Source: JAIEOG01 sp964519985 (GTDB lineage Bacteria > Bdellovibrionota > FAC87 > UBA2466). From it: 64,000 bases of DNA. Below the pieces are notes generated by a model. The model had not been told where the DNA came from. It saw nothing but the letters and a program-made list of their open reading frames with translations, and did not search any database. This document shows, in pieces, positions 24,951 to 32,833 of this stretch (its first letter is position 1; each line of letters starts with the position of its first letter). A program made the position numbers and the translations under genes. Location of the stretch: contig CAZFMF010000018.1 of assembly GCA_964519985.1 (NCBI GenBank), positions 1-64,000 of the forward strand, read 5' to 3'.

Positions 24951-27498
24951 GCCGCTGAAACTCCGCGGAGGCGAGTGCCGCGGCCCCATCATTTAGAATG
25001 ACCTCGACCTCGGTGATCGGACTCCCCACCAGCCACCGGGGGGCGGTGCCCAGGGGCAGCAAGAAACGACCCGGTTTCCACTCGAAATTGAAAGACCCAC
25101 TACTGCCGTCGACGGAGGTCCAGTGCAGACGCCCGCTCCCCCACGGAGCTCGGGGATCGCCGGGAATCTCCAGCCGCAGAAAATCGGCACGGCCGGTGGC
25201 ACCGTCGAGGGCCCCACTGGTCACCCGCCAATGCCCTTTCTCACTCGCCACGATCGTGGTGGCCCGCCTTTCGAATCGGTTTTCCAGGCGGGGCCAGTTG
25301 CGTCCCCACGCGTGCGGCAGTCGTTGGAGATCGATCGGCTGGAGGATCCCGTTCAAGACTTCCAGCTCCTTCGCGTCCATCGGACCGGAGATGCGTGCGT
25401 TTGGATTCTTCTCTTTGTGGACCAAGGCCGCGAACGGTTTATGAACGGTTAGCGAATAGAGGTCCGACTCCAATAGCCACCGGTACACGCGGTAGTTGCG
25501 AATGGACGCCGGGCCTTCCAGGTGGCGGATGGAAGGTGCGAGCCAAACCAGCGCGGGCGGGCTTTTCTTGAGGGCGGAAAGGTTTCGATTTTGGAAACCT
25601 TCGTCGAACGCGTGGTAGTCGGAGGCCAAGGGCACCGGCACCCGTTCGTCGAGAAGCGCATAGAGTAACGAACGATTGGTCAGATCGAGATAGTTCTCTT
25701 CCGGTGCTTTTGAATTCCGGATCCGGTCCCGGATGGTAATGAGTTCGCGCCAGCGATCCGGGGGGGTGAAGACCGCGCCTAGTTTGGGCAGTCCCCAATC
25801 CGTTCCCCGCACCAGCACGAACTCCCGCGGCACGGAAACGGGCGTGAAGAGATCGGCGAGTTTCGCACGGGGTGCCCACATGGAAAGCGGTAGGGCGTAC
25901 CCCAGCGCGACCCCGGTTAGACCGCTCCACAGCAACGAAAAGGGTCGGCGACTTAGCGCGATGAGACAGCCAACCAGGGAGAGGCTTCCCAAGAAAACGA
26001 GGCTGGTCACCCCGGTTCGGCTCAAGCCAATGGCGGCAATGCGACCGAAGGAATAGGGCAGAAGGAGCAAGGGGCCGAGTAAACTGAGGCAACCCACCAA
26101 AAACAAGGGCGGGAAGCTCCGTTCCGCTTTCTTTCTCGCGCGTGCCGCCATGACGAGAAAGATCCCACCCAGCGCCATGGACAAGAGCCAGCCCCCGCTA
26201 CGCATTGCTTCAATGCTGAGTCGGTACGCCGGGTGGTCCCAGTCGATCGGCAGCGAGTGCGTGGTATCGGGCTGGACGACCCCGAGACCATAGGCGACTG
26301 AGTTCGCGCGCCCGTTGGCGAGTCCGAACGTCACGACCCCCACGAGCCAATTCCAACTCACGCCGATAAACGCTAGTACGGCGGCGACTCCGGCCGCGAG
26401 TTGCCGAAAGTTCCAGCGCGGACGAGTGAGGTAGAGTGTTGCGGCTAAGGCGATGCCGGTCGAAACGGTCCAGGCTACGCCCGAGGGGAGATTGTACAAG
26501 ATCGCAAACAGGGCGAGAGCCGCCCAAGTCGGCCCTCGGACGGAGGGGCGGGCGACTAACCAGGGATCTAAAATCAGCAAAGTGAACGGCAAGAGGCAGA
26601 GGAGGCGATCGCCGCCCTCCGGGTAGATCGCTAAGACCGGCAACATCCAGCCGGCGAGTCGAGGCCCCAGAACCCGTGCGGCGAGGACCAAGCAAAGCCC
26701 GCCCACCTGGCTTTCGACGGAAGCCTTCGCGATCAGGTAAGTTCCGAGATCACCACCGTAAATCCACTGATTCCAGTAGCCGGCCACCATTCCCAACAGA
26801 CCTTGGACCGGGACAAAATCAACGTAAGGTCGGGCACCCTTTTCATGGATTTGGTGCCAAGCGGTATAGAGCTCACCCAAATGGAAATCATCCAAGAGCA
26901 AGGGGCTCCACGCGGGTAAGGTATAGGCGGACAGCGTGCCCAGGGTGAAAAAGGTGGGCCAGGCGACGACGCATTTCGGATCGCGCTTCAGCGTGCGCGC
27001 ACTCAGCACCATTAGCCCGGCGATCGCGGCGCTGAGGAAAATCCAACCCTGCTCGTTGGGTCCGAAAGATTCGGACGCCTCTTGGAAACGAAATCCGATT
27101 TGGACGGTCGCGAACAATAGGAGTGGGCACCCGACTTGGAGTGGACGGAGTTTGGCAATGAGTTTCGGGTCCAGGCGGAGGCGTCCGATGGCGAAAGCAA
27201 CGACCAAGGCCAGAACGGGAACTTCTAAAGCCAGCGGAGCGGCCAGTCGCCAATGCAGGACGAGCGCCACCAGAATTCCTGCGGCCCATCCCGCAAACGG
27301 GGCCCAAGGATGCGGACTGACCAGGCGATGGCGGGCCTTCTTGGTCAGGCTCTTTTCAACCCCGTAAGCAGCGCCCCATATTACGGCGAGAAAAACGGCG
27401 GTGCTGATCAATGCCCCGACGAAATCGCGGGTTTTGGAATAGTCGGCCCAGGCGATCGCCCCGGCCACGATATCTTGATAGTTTTGTTCGAGCGTCAT
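24940..27498 (-). CDS. Large polytopic membrane protein, GT-C-like, last gene of a six-gene operon
   Basis: 852 residues. Three or more helices, a Lys/Arg-rich cytoplasmic stretch, then a loop with LLLDDFHLGELYTAWHQI and RPYVDFVPVQGLLG, about eight further helices, and a C-terminal soluble domain (about 590-852). The loop matches the general pattern of GT-C transferases and the neighbouring plus-strand protein. The start is coupled to the upstream TIM-barrel gene (ATGA at 27495-27498). It closes a chain of six genes all joined by 4-bp overlaps. Likely the membrane transferase that uses the sugar made by the operon; this is inference. Confidence 0.65.
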   Translation of the reverse strand: MTLEQNYQDIVAGAIAWADYSKTRDFVGALISTAVFLAVIWGAAYGVEKSLTKKARHRLVSPHPWAPFAGWAAGILVALVLHWRLAAPLALEVPVLALVVAFAIGRLRLDPKLIAKLRPLQVGCPLLLFATVQIGFRFQEASESFGPNEQGWIFLSAAIAGLMVLSARTLKRDPKCVVAWPTFFTLGTLSAYTLPAWSPLLLDDFHLGELYTAWHQIHEKGARPYVDFVPVQGLLGMVAGYWNQWIYGGDLGTYLIAKASVESQVGGLCLVLAARVLGPRLAGWMLPVLAIYPEGGDRLLCLLPFTLLILDPWLVARPSVRGPTWAALALFAILYNLPSGVAWTVSTGIALAATLYLTRPRWNFRQLAAGVAAVLAFIGVSWNWLVGVVTFGLANGRANSVAYGLGVVQPDTTHSLPIDWDHPAYRLSIEAMRSGGWLLSMALGGIFLVMAARARKKAERSFPPLFLVGCLSLLGPLLLLPYSFGRIAAIGLSRTGVTSLVFLGSLSLVGCLIALSRRPFSLLWSGLTGVALGYALPLSMWAPRAKLADLFTPVSVPREFVLVRGTDWGLPKLGAVFTPPDRWRELITIRDRIRNSKAPEENYLDLTNRSLLYALLDERVPVPLASDYHAFDEGFQNRNLSALKKSPPALVWLAPSIRHLEGPASIRNYRVYRWLLESDLYSLTVHKPFAALVHKEKNPNARISGPMDAKELEVLNGILQPIDLQRLPHAWGRNWPRLENRFERRATTIVASEKGHWRVTSGALDGATGRADFLRLEIPGDPRAPWGSGRLHWTSVDGSSGSFNFEWKPGRFLLPLGTAPRWLVGSPITEVEVILNDGAAALASAEFQRLTR

Positions 27499-28310
27499 TT
27501 TTCCCCGAAGGCCGGACCAATCTCTTTCAGAACCGCGGCAATGACTTCTGTCCTTCCCTCCGGGTTGAGCATTTCCACGGAGGCGTAAGGGGGAAGATCG
27601 AGGCGATTGAAAATATCGACGATAGCTTCAACCTGATCTCGCTTCCGATTTATAATCGGCTGAAGTGCTTCGGTGCTCAGATGAAAATGGCGAAATGCCG
27701 TGCGATGGGTTTCCACCGCTTGGAGGACATTTTCTCCTTCGAGTTCCATGCAACCCCAGTCCCCGTGCAAACCAAATCCGGGCGTCGCGACCCGATCGAC
27801 CAAATCGGCGGCTTCGTCAGTGGTGACGATGAAATCGCAGGCATACTTTCTCGCATTCGCTTCCAAACCTAGAATCACGCCGTGCTGGGCGGCGGCCTGG
27901 CCCACGCGTTGGAAGAAAGGGATCGCGATCTCTAGGGCGCGCTCGGGGGAGAGATTCCCCTTCAACCGGTTGCGGGGAGAACCGAAAACGAGCACTTTGG
28001 CCCCGAGGCGTTCGGCGAGCACAAACATTTTTTCGAGGTATTCGGCGAGGGCATCGCGCCGGGCTTCGTCTCCGAATAGACGGAGGTCGGGCTTTCCGAA
28101 GAGCAGGGATTGGAGCGCGACGATCGGCAATCCGCGTTTTTCCCAAGCGCGCCGGTACGCGGTGGCATCGGCAGCGGAGACGGCGGTGGGTTCCTTCCAA
28201 ATCTTACTTGGCGCGATTTCGACGCCACTGACCCCACCCGCCTTCAGTACGGTGGCCACGTCGGCGTCATGCTTGGGTTCCCAAGCGAGATTGGAGAAAG
28301 CGAGTTTCAT
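27495..28310 (-). CDS. Sugar phosphate isomerase/epimerase-like TIM barrel (xylose-isomerase-like family)
   Basis: 271 residues. It begins MKLAFSNLAW and continues VSGVEIAPSKIW, with metal-ligand blocks VLGLEANARKYACDF (Glu), GLHGDWGCM (His/Asp), FRHFHLSTEALQP (His) and YASVEML (Glu), the pattern of the AP-endonuclease-2/xylose-isomerase-like superfamily. Members include keto-sugar epimerases and inosose enzymes. ATG 28310 overlaps the SDR stop as ATGA, which rules out the longer in-frame start. In this operon it probably isomerises a nucleotide-linked or free sugar; the exact substrate is unknown. Confidence 0.8.
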   Translation of the reverse strand: MKLAFSNLAWEPKHDADVATVLKAGGVSGVEIAPSKIWKEPTAVSAADATAYRRAWEKRGLPIVALQSLLFGKPDLRLFGDEARRDALAEYLEKMFVLAERLGAKVLVFGSPRNRLKGNLSPERALEIAIPFFQRVGQAAAQHGVILGLEANARKYACDFIVTTDEAADLVDRVATPGFGLHGDWGCMELEGENVLQAVETHRTAFRHFHLSTEALQPIINRKRDQVEAIVDIFNRLDLPPYASVEMLNPEGRTEVIAAVLKEIGPAFGEK

Positions 28311-29062
28311 ATTTGCGCAAACTCCCGAAGCTCCTGGAACACTTGCGCGCGGGAATAGAGGTAGCCATCGTCCCGGCCCCAAAGGGCACAATAGCGGCTT
28401 CTCAAATCGTAGGTCGCCGCGGGAGTTGTCGGTGCACTTTTTAGCTCGATTCCCAGCCCCTCGCGAGCGATATCCCGCATAGCCGTGGGCTCTACCGCCA
28501 AGTGGATCAGCCGCAGCTTGGCGTCGCGGGCCTTTTCAATATCCGACCAAAGGTGTTTCAGATTGTAGAACTGGAATTTCGCCTCGGGGTGGATGGCTTC
28601 CACCAGGTTGTTGTGCATTAAGTCGTAGATCGCATTCTTTTTGAGACCGGGCCCAAAGAGCGCCGGGAGGCGGACGATCAGTCCCGAGGGAAACAATCCG
28701 GAGAAAAACAGTTCGAGCGCGAATCGGTGCTTGCCGTAAGCGTGGTGATTCGAGGCATCGATCTCCGCCGTTTCATCCTTACCTCGGCAATCGGGAAAAA
28801 CATCGACGGTAGAAATCAAGATCGCATGATCCGCTTTTACGGCGGAAAGATTGTGGATCAGGGCCTGGATATGCGCGAGGTCACTTTGCGGATCCTTATT
28901 GGCTTTCCACTTCTCCGCCCGTGCGCCGGAACAAACCAGCAGATCGAATTTTTTTCCTCGCATCTCGTCGCTATTGGCGGAGTGGTAAAGATGCGTAAAG
29001 GGGTGTTGGGCCTTCAGGTTGCCACCGACAAAGCCCGTGTGTCCGATCAATGCCGCATTCAC
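28307..29062 (-). CDS. NAD(P)-dependent sugar epimerase/reductase (SDR family, atypical)
   Basis: 251 residues. N-terminal GHTGFVGGNL is the Rossmann G-x-x-G-x-x-G of extended SDRs. LISTVDVFPD supplies the Ser/Thr block. The catalytic pair normally Y-x-x-x-K reads AYGKHRFALE, that is Y-G-K-H-R, so the lysine appears to be arginine or shifted. LIVRLPALFGPG is the substrate-binding strand. The start is GTG 29062, fixed by a GTGA overlap with the GT2 stop. Probably a nucleotide-sugar reductase or epimerase feeding the operon's glycosyltransferases; the altered active site makes the reaction uncertain. Confidence 0.8.
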   Translation of the reverse strand: MNAALIGHTGFVGGNLKAQHPFTHLYHSANSDEMRGKKFDLLVCSGARAEKWKANKDPQSDLAHIQALIHNLSAVKADHAILISTVDVFPDCRGKDETAEIDASNHHAYGKHRFALELFFSGLFPSGLIVRLPALFGPGLKKNAIYDLMHNNLVEAIHPEAKFQFYNLKHLWSDIEKARDAKLRLIHLAVEPTAMRDIAREGLGIELKSAPTTPAATYDLRSRYCALWGRDDGYLYSRAQVFQELREFAQI

Positions 29063-29856
29063 TTGGGTGACTCCAGCTTGGGATCGAAACGGTGCCGACA
29101 CGCATCGAGCAAAGTTCGCATCACCTTGATTTCCCCTTTGATGCCCTTGATTTTTGTCGGCGGCGCCTCGCCGGCGGGGTAGCGCCGTTCCACCGGAACC
29201 TCGGTCACGCGGAATCCCAGGCGGCCCGCGCGAATGGCTAGGTAGTAGTGCAATTCGTACTTGGTAAATACCTCGCGAAAGGGCTGGACTCGGGGATCGG
29301 TTAGAAATCGACGGCTGTACGCGCGAAACCCATTGGTGGTGTCGGTATAACGCACTCCCGCCGCCATCGAGATCAAGGGCGCGTGGATGCAGCGGATGGC
29401 CAGAATGCGTTTCCACGGATTGTGGATGGCCTTACCTCCCGGCACGAACCGAGAACCTTGGATGTGATCGAATCCCTTTTCCAGCGCGTCAATGAATCGG
29501 GTGATGCCCTCCACTCCGTCTTTATCATTTCCGTCGATGAGAATGATCCCTTCGTAGCCATCTTCGATAGCTTGGGCGAGGCCAATGCGGAGCTGCGCGC
29601 TCAGCCCCAGCGGTCGGGGCATGGCGAGATACCCCCGGAAACCATTGCGTTTCAACAGTTCGGAGGTAACGGCGCCGTCGGTGCTTCCGCCATCGACGAG
29701 GAAGGCGTCCACCTGATTCGCGAACGGGGCGAGCTTTACGGCCTGTCGGCGAATGCGTTCGCCCTCATTAAGCACGGGAACGATGAGGGCGTACTTCGAG
29801 GACTTGGCCCGAAACAGTTCGCAAGTGTGGGATGGGACTTGCCAGCCCGCGTTCAT
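29059..29856 (-). CDS. Family 2 glycosyltransferase, polyprenyl-phosphate type
   Basis: 265 residues. LIVPVLNEGERIRRQ, LVDGGSTDGAV and LIDGNDKDGVEG (metal site) define a DPM1-like GT-A domain; YTDTTNGFRAYSRRFL is the conserved acceptor block. No membrane helices. It sits between another GT2 and the SDR gene, with 4-bp overlaps on both sides (29853-29856 and 29059-29062). Likely charges a polyprenyl phosphate with the operon's sugar. Confidence 0.88.
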   Translation of the reverse strand: MNAGWQVPSHTCELFRAKSSKYALIVPVLNEGERIRRQAVKLAPFANQVDAFLVDGGSTDGAVTSELLKRNGFRGYLAMPRPLGLSAQLRIGLAQAIEDGYEGIILIDGNDKDGVEGITRFIDALEKGFDHIQGSRFVPGGKAIHNPWKRILAIRCIHAPLISMAAGVRYTDTTNGFRAYSRRFLTDPRVQPFREVFTKYELHYYLAIRAGRLGFRVTEVPVERRYPAGEAPPTKIKGIKGEIKVMRTLLDACRHRFDPKLESPK

Positions 29857-30848
29857 CGCGGTGCCCTGGGCTCGGCCAAGGTATTGCGACGGCCCTCGCC
29901 GGAGACCCGCTCCAGCGAGTTGAGTTCCTCGAGAATATAGTAGAACGGGCGATCCTTGGATTCGGACAGCAGCCGGCCCAGGTACTCGGAAAGCACCGAA
30001 AGCGTGCCGAAGAGGAGGAAGAAGTTGACCGCGGTCTGAGAGGAAGCGGTGACCCAGCCTTCGGCGGGGTTGGGTTTTAGAAAATAGATGGCCGTGATGT
30101 AGCCCATGTAAAGCAGGTTGGCGAAACTCAGGGCGAGCGAGCCGAGTGTGACTAGGCGCAGCGGCCGCAGAGAGTTGAGGACGATGAGGTCCAGGGAAGC
30201 ATTCACGGAATTCCAGAGTCGTGCAAAAAGTCCCGGACGCCGTGGGTTGGGTTTTGGCGTGTAGGGGAACAAGGAGTAGGGCACACCCAGGCTATTGTGG
30301 AGCGTGGTCAGAAAACGAAACTTGTCTTGGGTCCGGGACATCTGTTGGATCGCAGATCGAGAAAGAGCGGTGAAGTAAGTCGTGTGGCGCGGAAAGCGTA
30401 ACTGCAGGAACCGGGCGCAAGCCCAAGCGTAGAGGCTTTCCACCCGGTTTGCGATCCAGCTCTGCGAGGCATCGCTCTTTTCGCCTAATACCAAACAGTG
30501 TTTTTCGCGACAGATTCGGACCAGGGCGGGGATTTCCTGCACCGGATCGGTTTCCGGAAGCAGGGTTACGCAAATATCCCCGATCGCGACATCCAGCCCG
30601 GCGGTCAGTGCGGTGGCGACATCAAAGCGGCGCGAAAGCCGGAGGTAGCGAACTCCCGTCCACTTCGATAGCAGCGCATTGACCAAGACGCGCGTGGCAT
30701 CATCCGATCCACGGTCGACCAATAGGATCTCGAACTGGTCATAGTGATCGCTTAGGACCGCATGCAGTTCGGATAAGAAACCTTCGATGCGGTCCGCCGC
30801 ATTGTGGAGGGGAGCAATCACAGTGATCAGGTGATCCGAGAGTTTCAC
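29853..30848 (-). CDS. Family 2 glycosyltransferase with C-terminal membrane helices (GtrB/ArnC-like)
   Basis: 331 residues. GT-A start ITVIAPLHNAADRIEG and LVDRGSDDATR, then two C-terminal membrane helices (about 238-262 and 275-298) followed by SEYLGRLLSESKDRPFYYI, the tail typical of GtrB/ArnC polyprenyl-phosphate glycosyltransferases. These move a sugar onto undecaprenyl phosphate for flipping and later transfer. The start is GTG 30848, fixed by a GTGA overlap with the FAD oxidoreductase stop; the longer in-frame start would intrude into that gene. The usual metal motif is less clear here (LLPETDPVQ). Confidence 0.85.
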   Translation of the reverse strand: MKLSDHLITVIAPLHNAADRIEGFLSELHAVLSDHYDQFEILLVDRGSDDATRVLVNALLSKWTGVRYLRLSRRFDVATALTAGLDVAIGDICVTLLPETDPVQEIPALVRICREKHCLVLGEKSDASQSWIANRVESLYAWACARFLQLRFPRHTTYFTALSRSAIQQMSRTQDKFRFLTTLHNSLGVPYSLFPYTPKPNPRRPGLFARLWNSVNASLDLIVLNSLRPLRLVTLGSLALSFANLLYMGYITAIYFLKPNPAEGWVTASSQTAVNFFLLFGTLSVLSEYLGRLLSESKDRPFYYILEELNSLERVSGEGRRNTLAEPRAPR

Positions 30849-31957
30849 AAACCTGCTTTCCGGTCCGACGGATCGGCGCCGCAATAAATTTCGACTTCCG
30901 CCAGGCAATCGAAGATGTTGTCTATCTTACCACCCAGAACGCAATGCAGGCCAGGCAGCCCGAAGTTGGTACGGAAGAGGATGGGCCGGCTGTCGTTCTC
31001 TTCGCTTTGCGGCAACAAGGCTTTCGTTTCCCAGAGCGAATCGCGATAGGTGCACTGGCTGAGCAGAGGGAGGTAGCGGGCAGCGTCTCGCTTCATAGAC
31101 TCGAACCGACTCCTGCGCTCGAACGTGGATTCGTCGAGCGTGTTCTCTGGTTGCTTCCAACGCAAGTGCGGAGTGTAGCGTACGTGCGAGAAGGTGTGAA
31201 GGGCCTTGGCCGGGAAGGGCATCAGCGAAAAAAAAGGCCCGTCCATCACGGTGACACCGGCGCGGCGCAATGCCTCGGGGGCTTCCACCAAGGCCATTTC
31301 GGCAATCTCCAACTGCATCGGAATGATCGATTGGCCAAATGCCGCCAAGACCCGATTTAGGGCGGAGTAAGTGCAAACCCATATCTCTTTCGTGCGGATT
31401 TCTCTTCCGTCGCGACACTGCACCCGAAACGAACCATCGGATTCGCGCGCTAGCGAATGGGCGCTGGAGTTTAGCGAAACCGTGACGCCGGCGGCGCTGA
31501 GATCCGCTTCGAGGCGCGCGCGCAACTTGCGCGCATCAAAAACGCTTTCTTCCACCTCAAAAACATCTTCGATGGTCTCGCGATTGAAGAGCGTGCGAAT
31601 CTCCGGGGGGGCCGGCGCTAACGGGGCGCCGATCCGATGGCAGAGCTGGGTGAATTGCTTAGCCGAGATCTGCGACAGTGAAGACGAAACGGCATAGTAG
31701 TGGCGAAAACCTGGGACCACACTTTCGGAATACAGTTCGAGGAAGTGCGCGTAGTTGATTCGCGAGCGCTTGGCGGTGAGGAAACTGCGCGGGTAGTGGT
31801 AGCCGCCGTGTACGCGGGCCTGATTGGAAAAGCTCGCACGGTGAAACAGCTGGTCTCCTTCTTCCAGCAAGATCACCGAACCGCGAAAGCCAGAGAGTTT
31901 CTGTGCGATCGAGCAGCCGAAAAACCCTCCGCCAATCACCATCGAGTCGAAAATCAT
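30845..31957 (-). CDS. FAD-dependent amine/hydroxy-acid oxidoreductase (DAO family), first gene of six-gene operon
   Basis: 370 residues. It opens with the dinucleotide-binding MVIGGGFFGCSIA, followed by VILLEEGDQLFHRASFSNQARVHGGYHYPRS, the DAO-family flavin-contact region. Similar small FAD enzymes occur in O-antigen clusters, but their reactions are largely unassigned. The ATG at 31957 has no Shine-Dalgarno site; instead a perfect TATAAT lies seven bases upstream, so the message may be leaderless. It is divergent from a cytochrome c gene. The role, probably oxidation of a sugar or of a lipid-linked glycan, is inferred from context. Confidence 0.82.
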   Translation of the reverse strand: MIFDSMVIGGGFFGCSIAQKLSGFRGSVILLEEGDQLFHRASFSNQARVHGGYHYPRSFLTAKRSRINYAHFLELYSESVVPGFRHYYAVSSSLSQISAKQFTQLCHRIGAPLAPAPPEIRTLFNRETIEDVFEVEESVFDARKLRARLEADLSAAGVTVSLNSSAHSLARESDGSFRVQCRDGREIRTKEIWVCTYSALNRVLAAFGQSIIPMQLEIAEMALVEAPEALRRAGVTVMDGPFFSLMPFPAKALHTFSHVRYTPHLRWKQPENTLDESTFERRSRFESMKRDAARYLPLLSQCTYRDSLWETKALLPQSEENDSRPILFRTNFGLPGLHCVLGGKIDNIFDCLAEVEIYCGADPSDRKAGL

Positions 31958-31963
31958 GGCGTC

Positions 31964-31969
31964 ATTATA
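31964..31969 (-). promoter_or_regulatory. Perfect -10 box placing +1 at the start codon (leaderless transcript)
   Basis: TATAAT on the minus strand at 31969-31964. Seven bases further is the A of ATG 31957, the usual -10 to +1 distance. No ribosome-binding sequence lies between. I find no good -35 box at 16-18 bp, so the promoter may depend on an activator. Confidence 0.45.
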
Positions 31970-32078
31970 CCGGGGTTGGCGTCAGAAGCTTAGACAGTTC
32001 CGGGTTTTCGCCGCTTTGAAAAACAGGAGGCTAGACCGGGGGTATACGGGTCTTTGGAGCGTCAAAATGCCACGCGGT

Positions 32079-32109
32079 GACTACCCACTTTGAGTGCTCA
32101 CGAGTAGTC
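32079..32109. promoter_or_regulatory. Inverted repeat upstream of the sigma-54-type promoter
   Basis: Arms GACTAC (32079-32084) and GTAGTC (32104-32109) with nested CACT/AGTG inside. It ends six bases before the -24 element of the cytochrome c promoter and could bind an activator or repressor of either divergent gene. Sequence by eye only. Confidence 0.35.
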
Positions 32110-32115
32110 GCGGTC

Positions 32116-32131
32116 TGGCAAATTCTTTGCA
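32116..32131 (+). promoter_or_regulatory. Sigma-54 (RpoN) -24/-12 promoter for the cytochrome c gene
   Basis: TGGCAAATTCTTTGCA: the -24 element TGGCA (32116-32120) and -12 element TTGCA (32127-32131), with the invariant GG and GC exactly 12 bp apart as in the RpoN consensus. Transcription would start near 32142, leaving a ~22-nt leader with GGAG before the ATG at 32164. Confidence 0.6.
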
Positions 32132-32163
32132 CTTCTATCCGGTCAATACGAGTGGAGTGCGCG

Positions 32164-32745
32164 ATGAAAGCGGTACGCGGACAGTGGATGTTGGTTACTT
32201 TCCTTTGGGTGGGCTTGCCGATGACGGCGATGGCCGAAGGGCCCAATCACAATGGGAATTCGGGAACGCCGCGGCCCTATGCGGGCCAAACGCCCCAACA
32301 AGTTTTTAATAACACGATTAGCGCCTGTGCCTTGGGCCAAGGTGCTGGAGTTGGGCCCGGCTTTGCGGCCGCTCTACCGATAGCCTCGCCGCCACCGCCC
32401 TCTCCACCGCCGGCCGTTTTTCCTCCCCCGGGTGATGACATCTTGCCGAGCGATGACACGGAAACTTCTCCGACCGGGTCGGCCGAAACGCCGAAATCCG
32501 CTACGGCGTCGACCCGAAATGGGGGAACGCCTCCGGTCCAAGACGCCACCGTCCGTCAATCCGACGTGATCGGGATCATGTCCAAAGTGAACTGCAACAA
32601 ATGCCACGGCGACGGACGTGTGGCCGCCGATTACAGCCCGCAGGAGCTGGCCCAGAAGTTCGCGGATGTCGCCAAAATGCGAGCGGCGCTGCCGGCGGGC
32701 GAAGTCGCCAAGCTGGAGTCGTGGATCAAGGCCGGCGCACGCTAA
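32164..32745 (+). CDS. Secreted monohaem c-type cytochrome with proline-rich linker
   Basis: 193 residues. Signal peptide (1-24, ending AMAEG), a Pro/Ser-rich low-complexity linker (about 70-125), and a C-terminal haem-binding domain with CNKCH (Cys144, Cys147, His148) and helices KFADVAKMRAALPAGE. The haem would be attached in the periplasm by the Ccm/Ccs system. The axial Met is probably Met172, but this is uncertain. GGAG precedes ATG 32164; longer frames lose the signal peptide. A sigma-54-type promoter lies upstream. It is probably a periplasmic or cell-surface electron carrier, or a sensor-like haem domain. Confidence 0.8.
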   Translation: MKAVRGQWMLVTFLWVGLPMTAMAEGPNHNGNSGTPRPYAGQTPQQVFNNTISACALGQGAGVGPGFAAALPIASPPPPSPPPAVFPPPGDDILPSDDTETSPTGSAETPKSATASTRNGGTPPVQDATVRQSDVIGIMSKVNCNKCHGDGRVAADYSPQELAQKFADVAKMRAALPAGEVAKLESWIKAGAR

Positions 32746-32833
32746 GTCTTCGAAATCATGAACATCGCAGTGCGCCAGCGCGCTGCATTATTTTCCTTTA
32801 GTTCGCCCTTCTTTCCTTCCGATAAGTCGAAGG

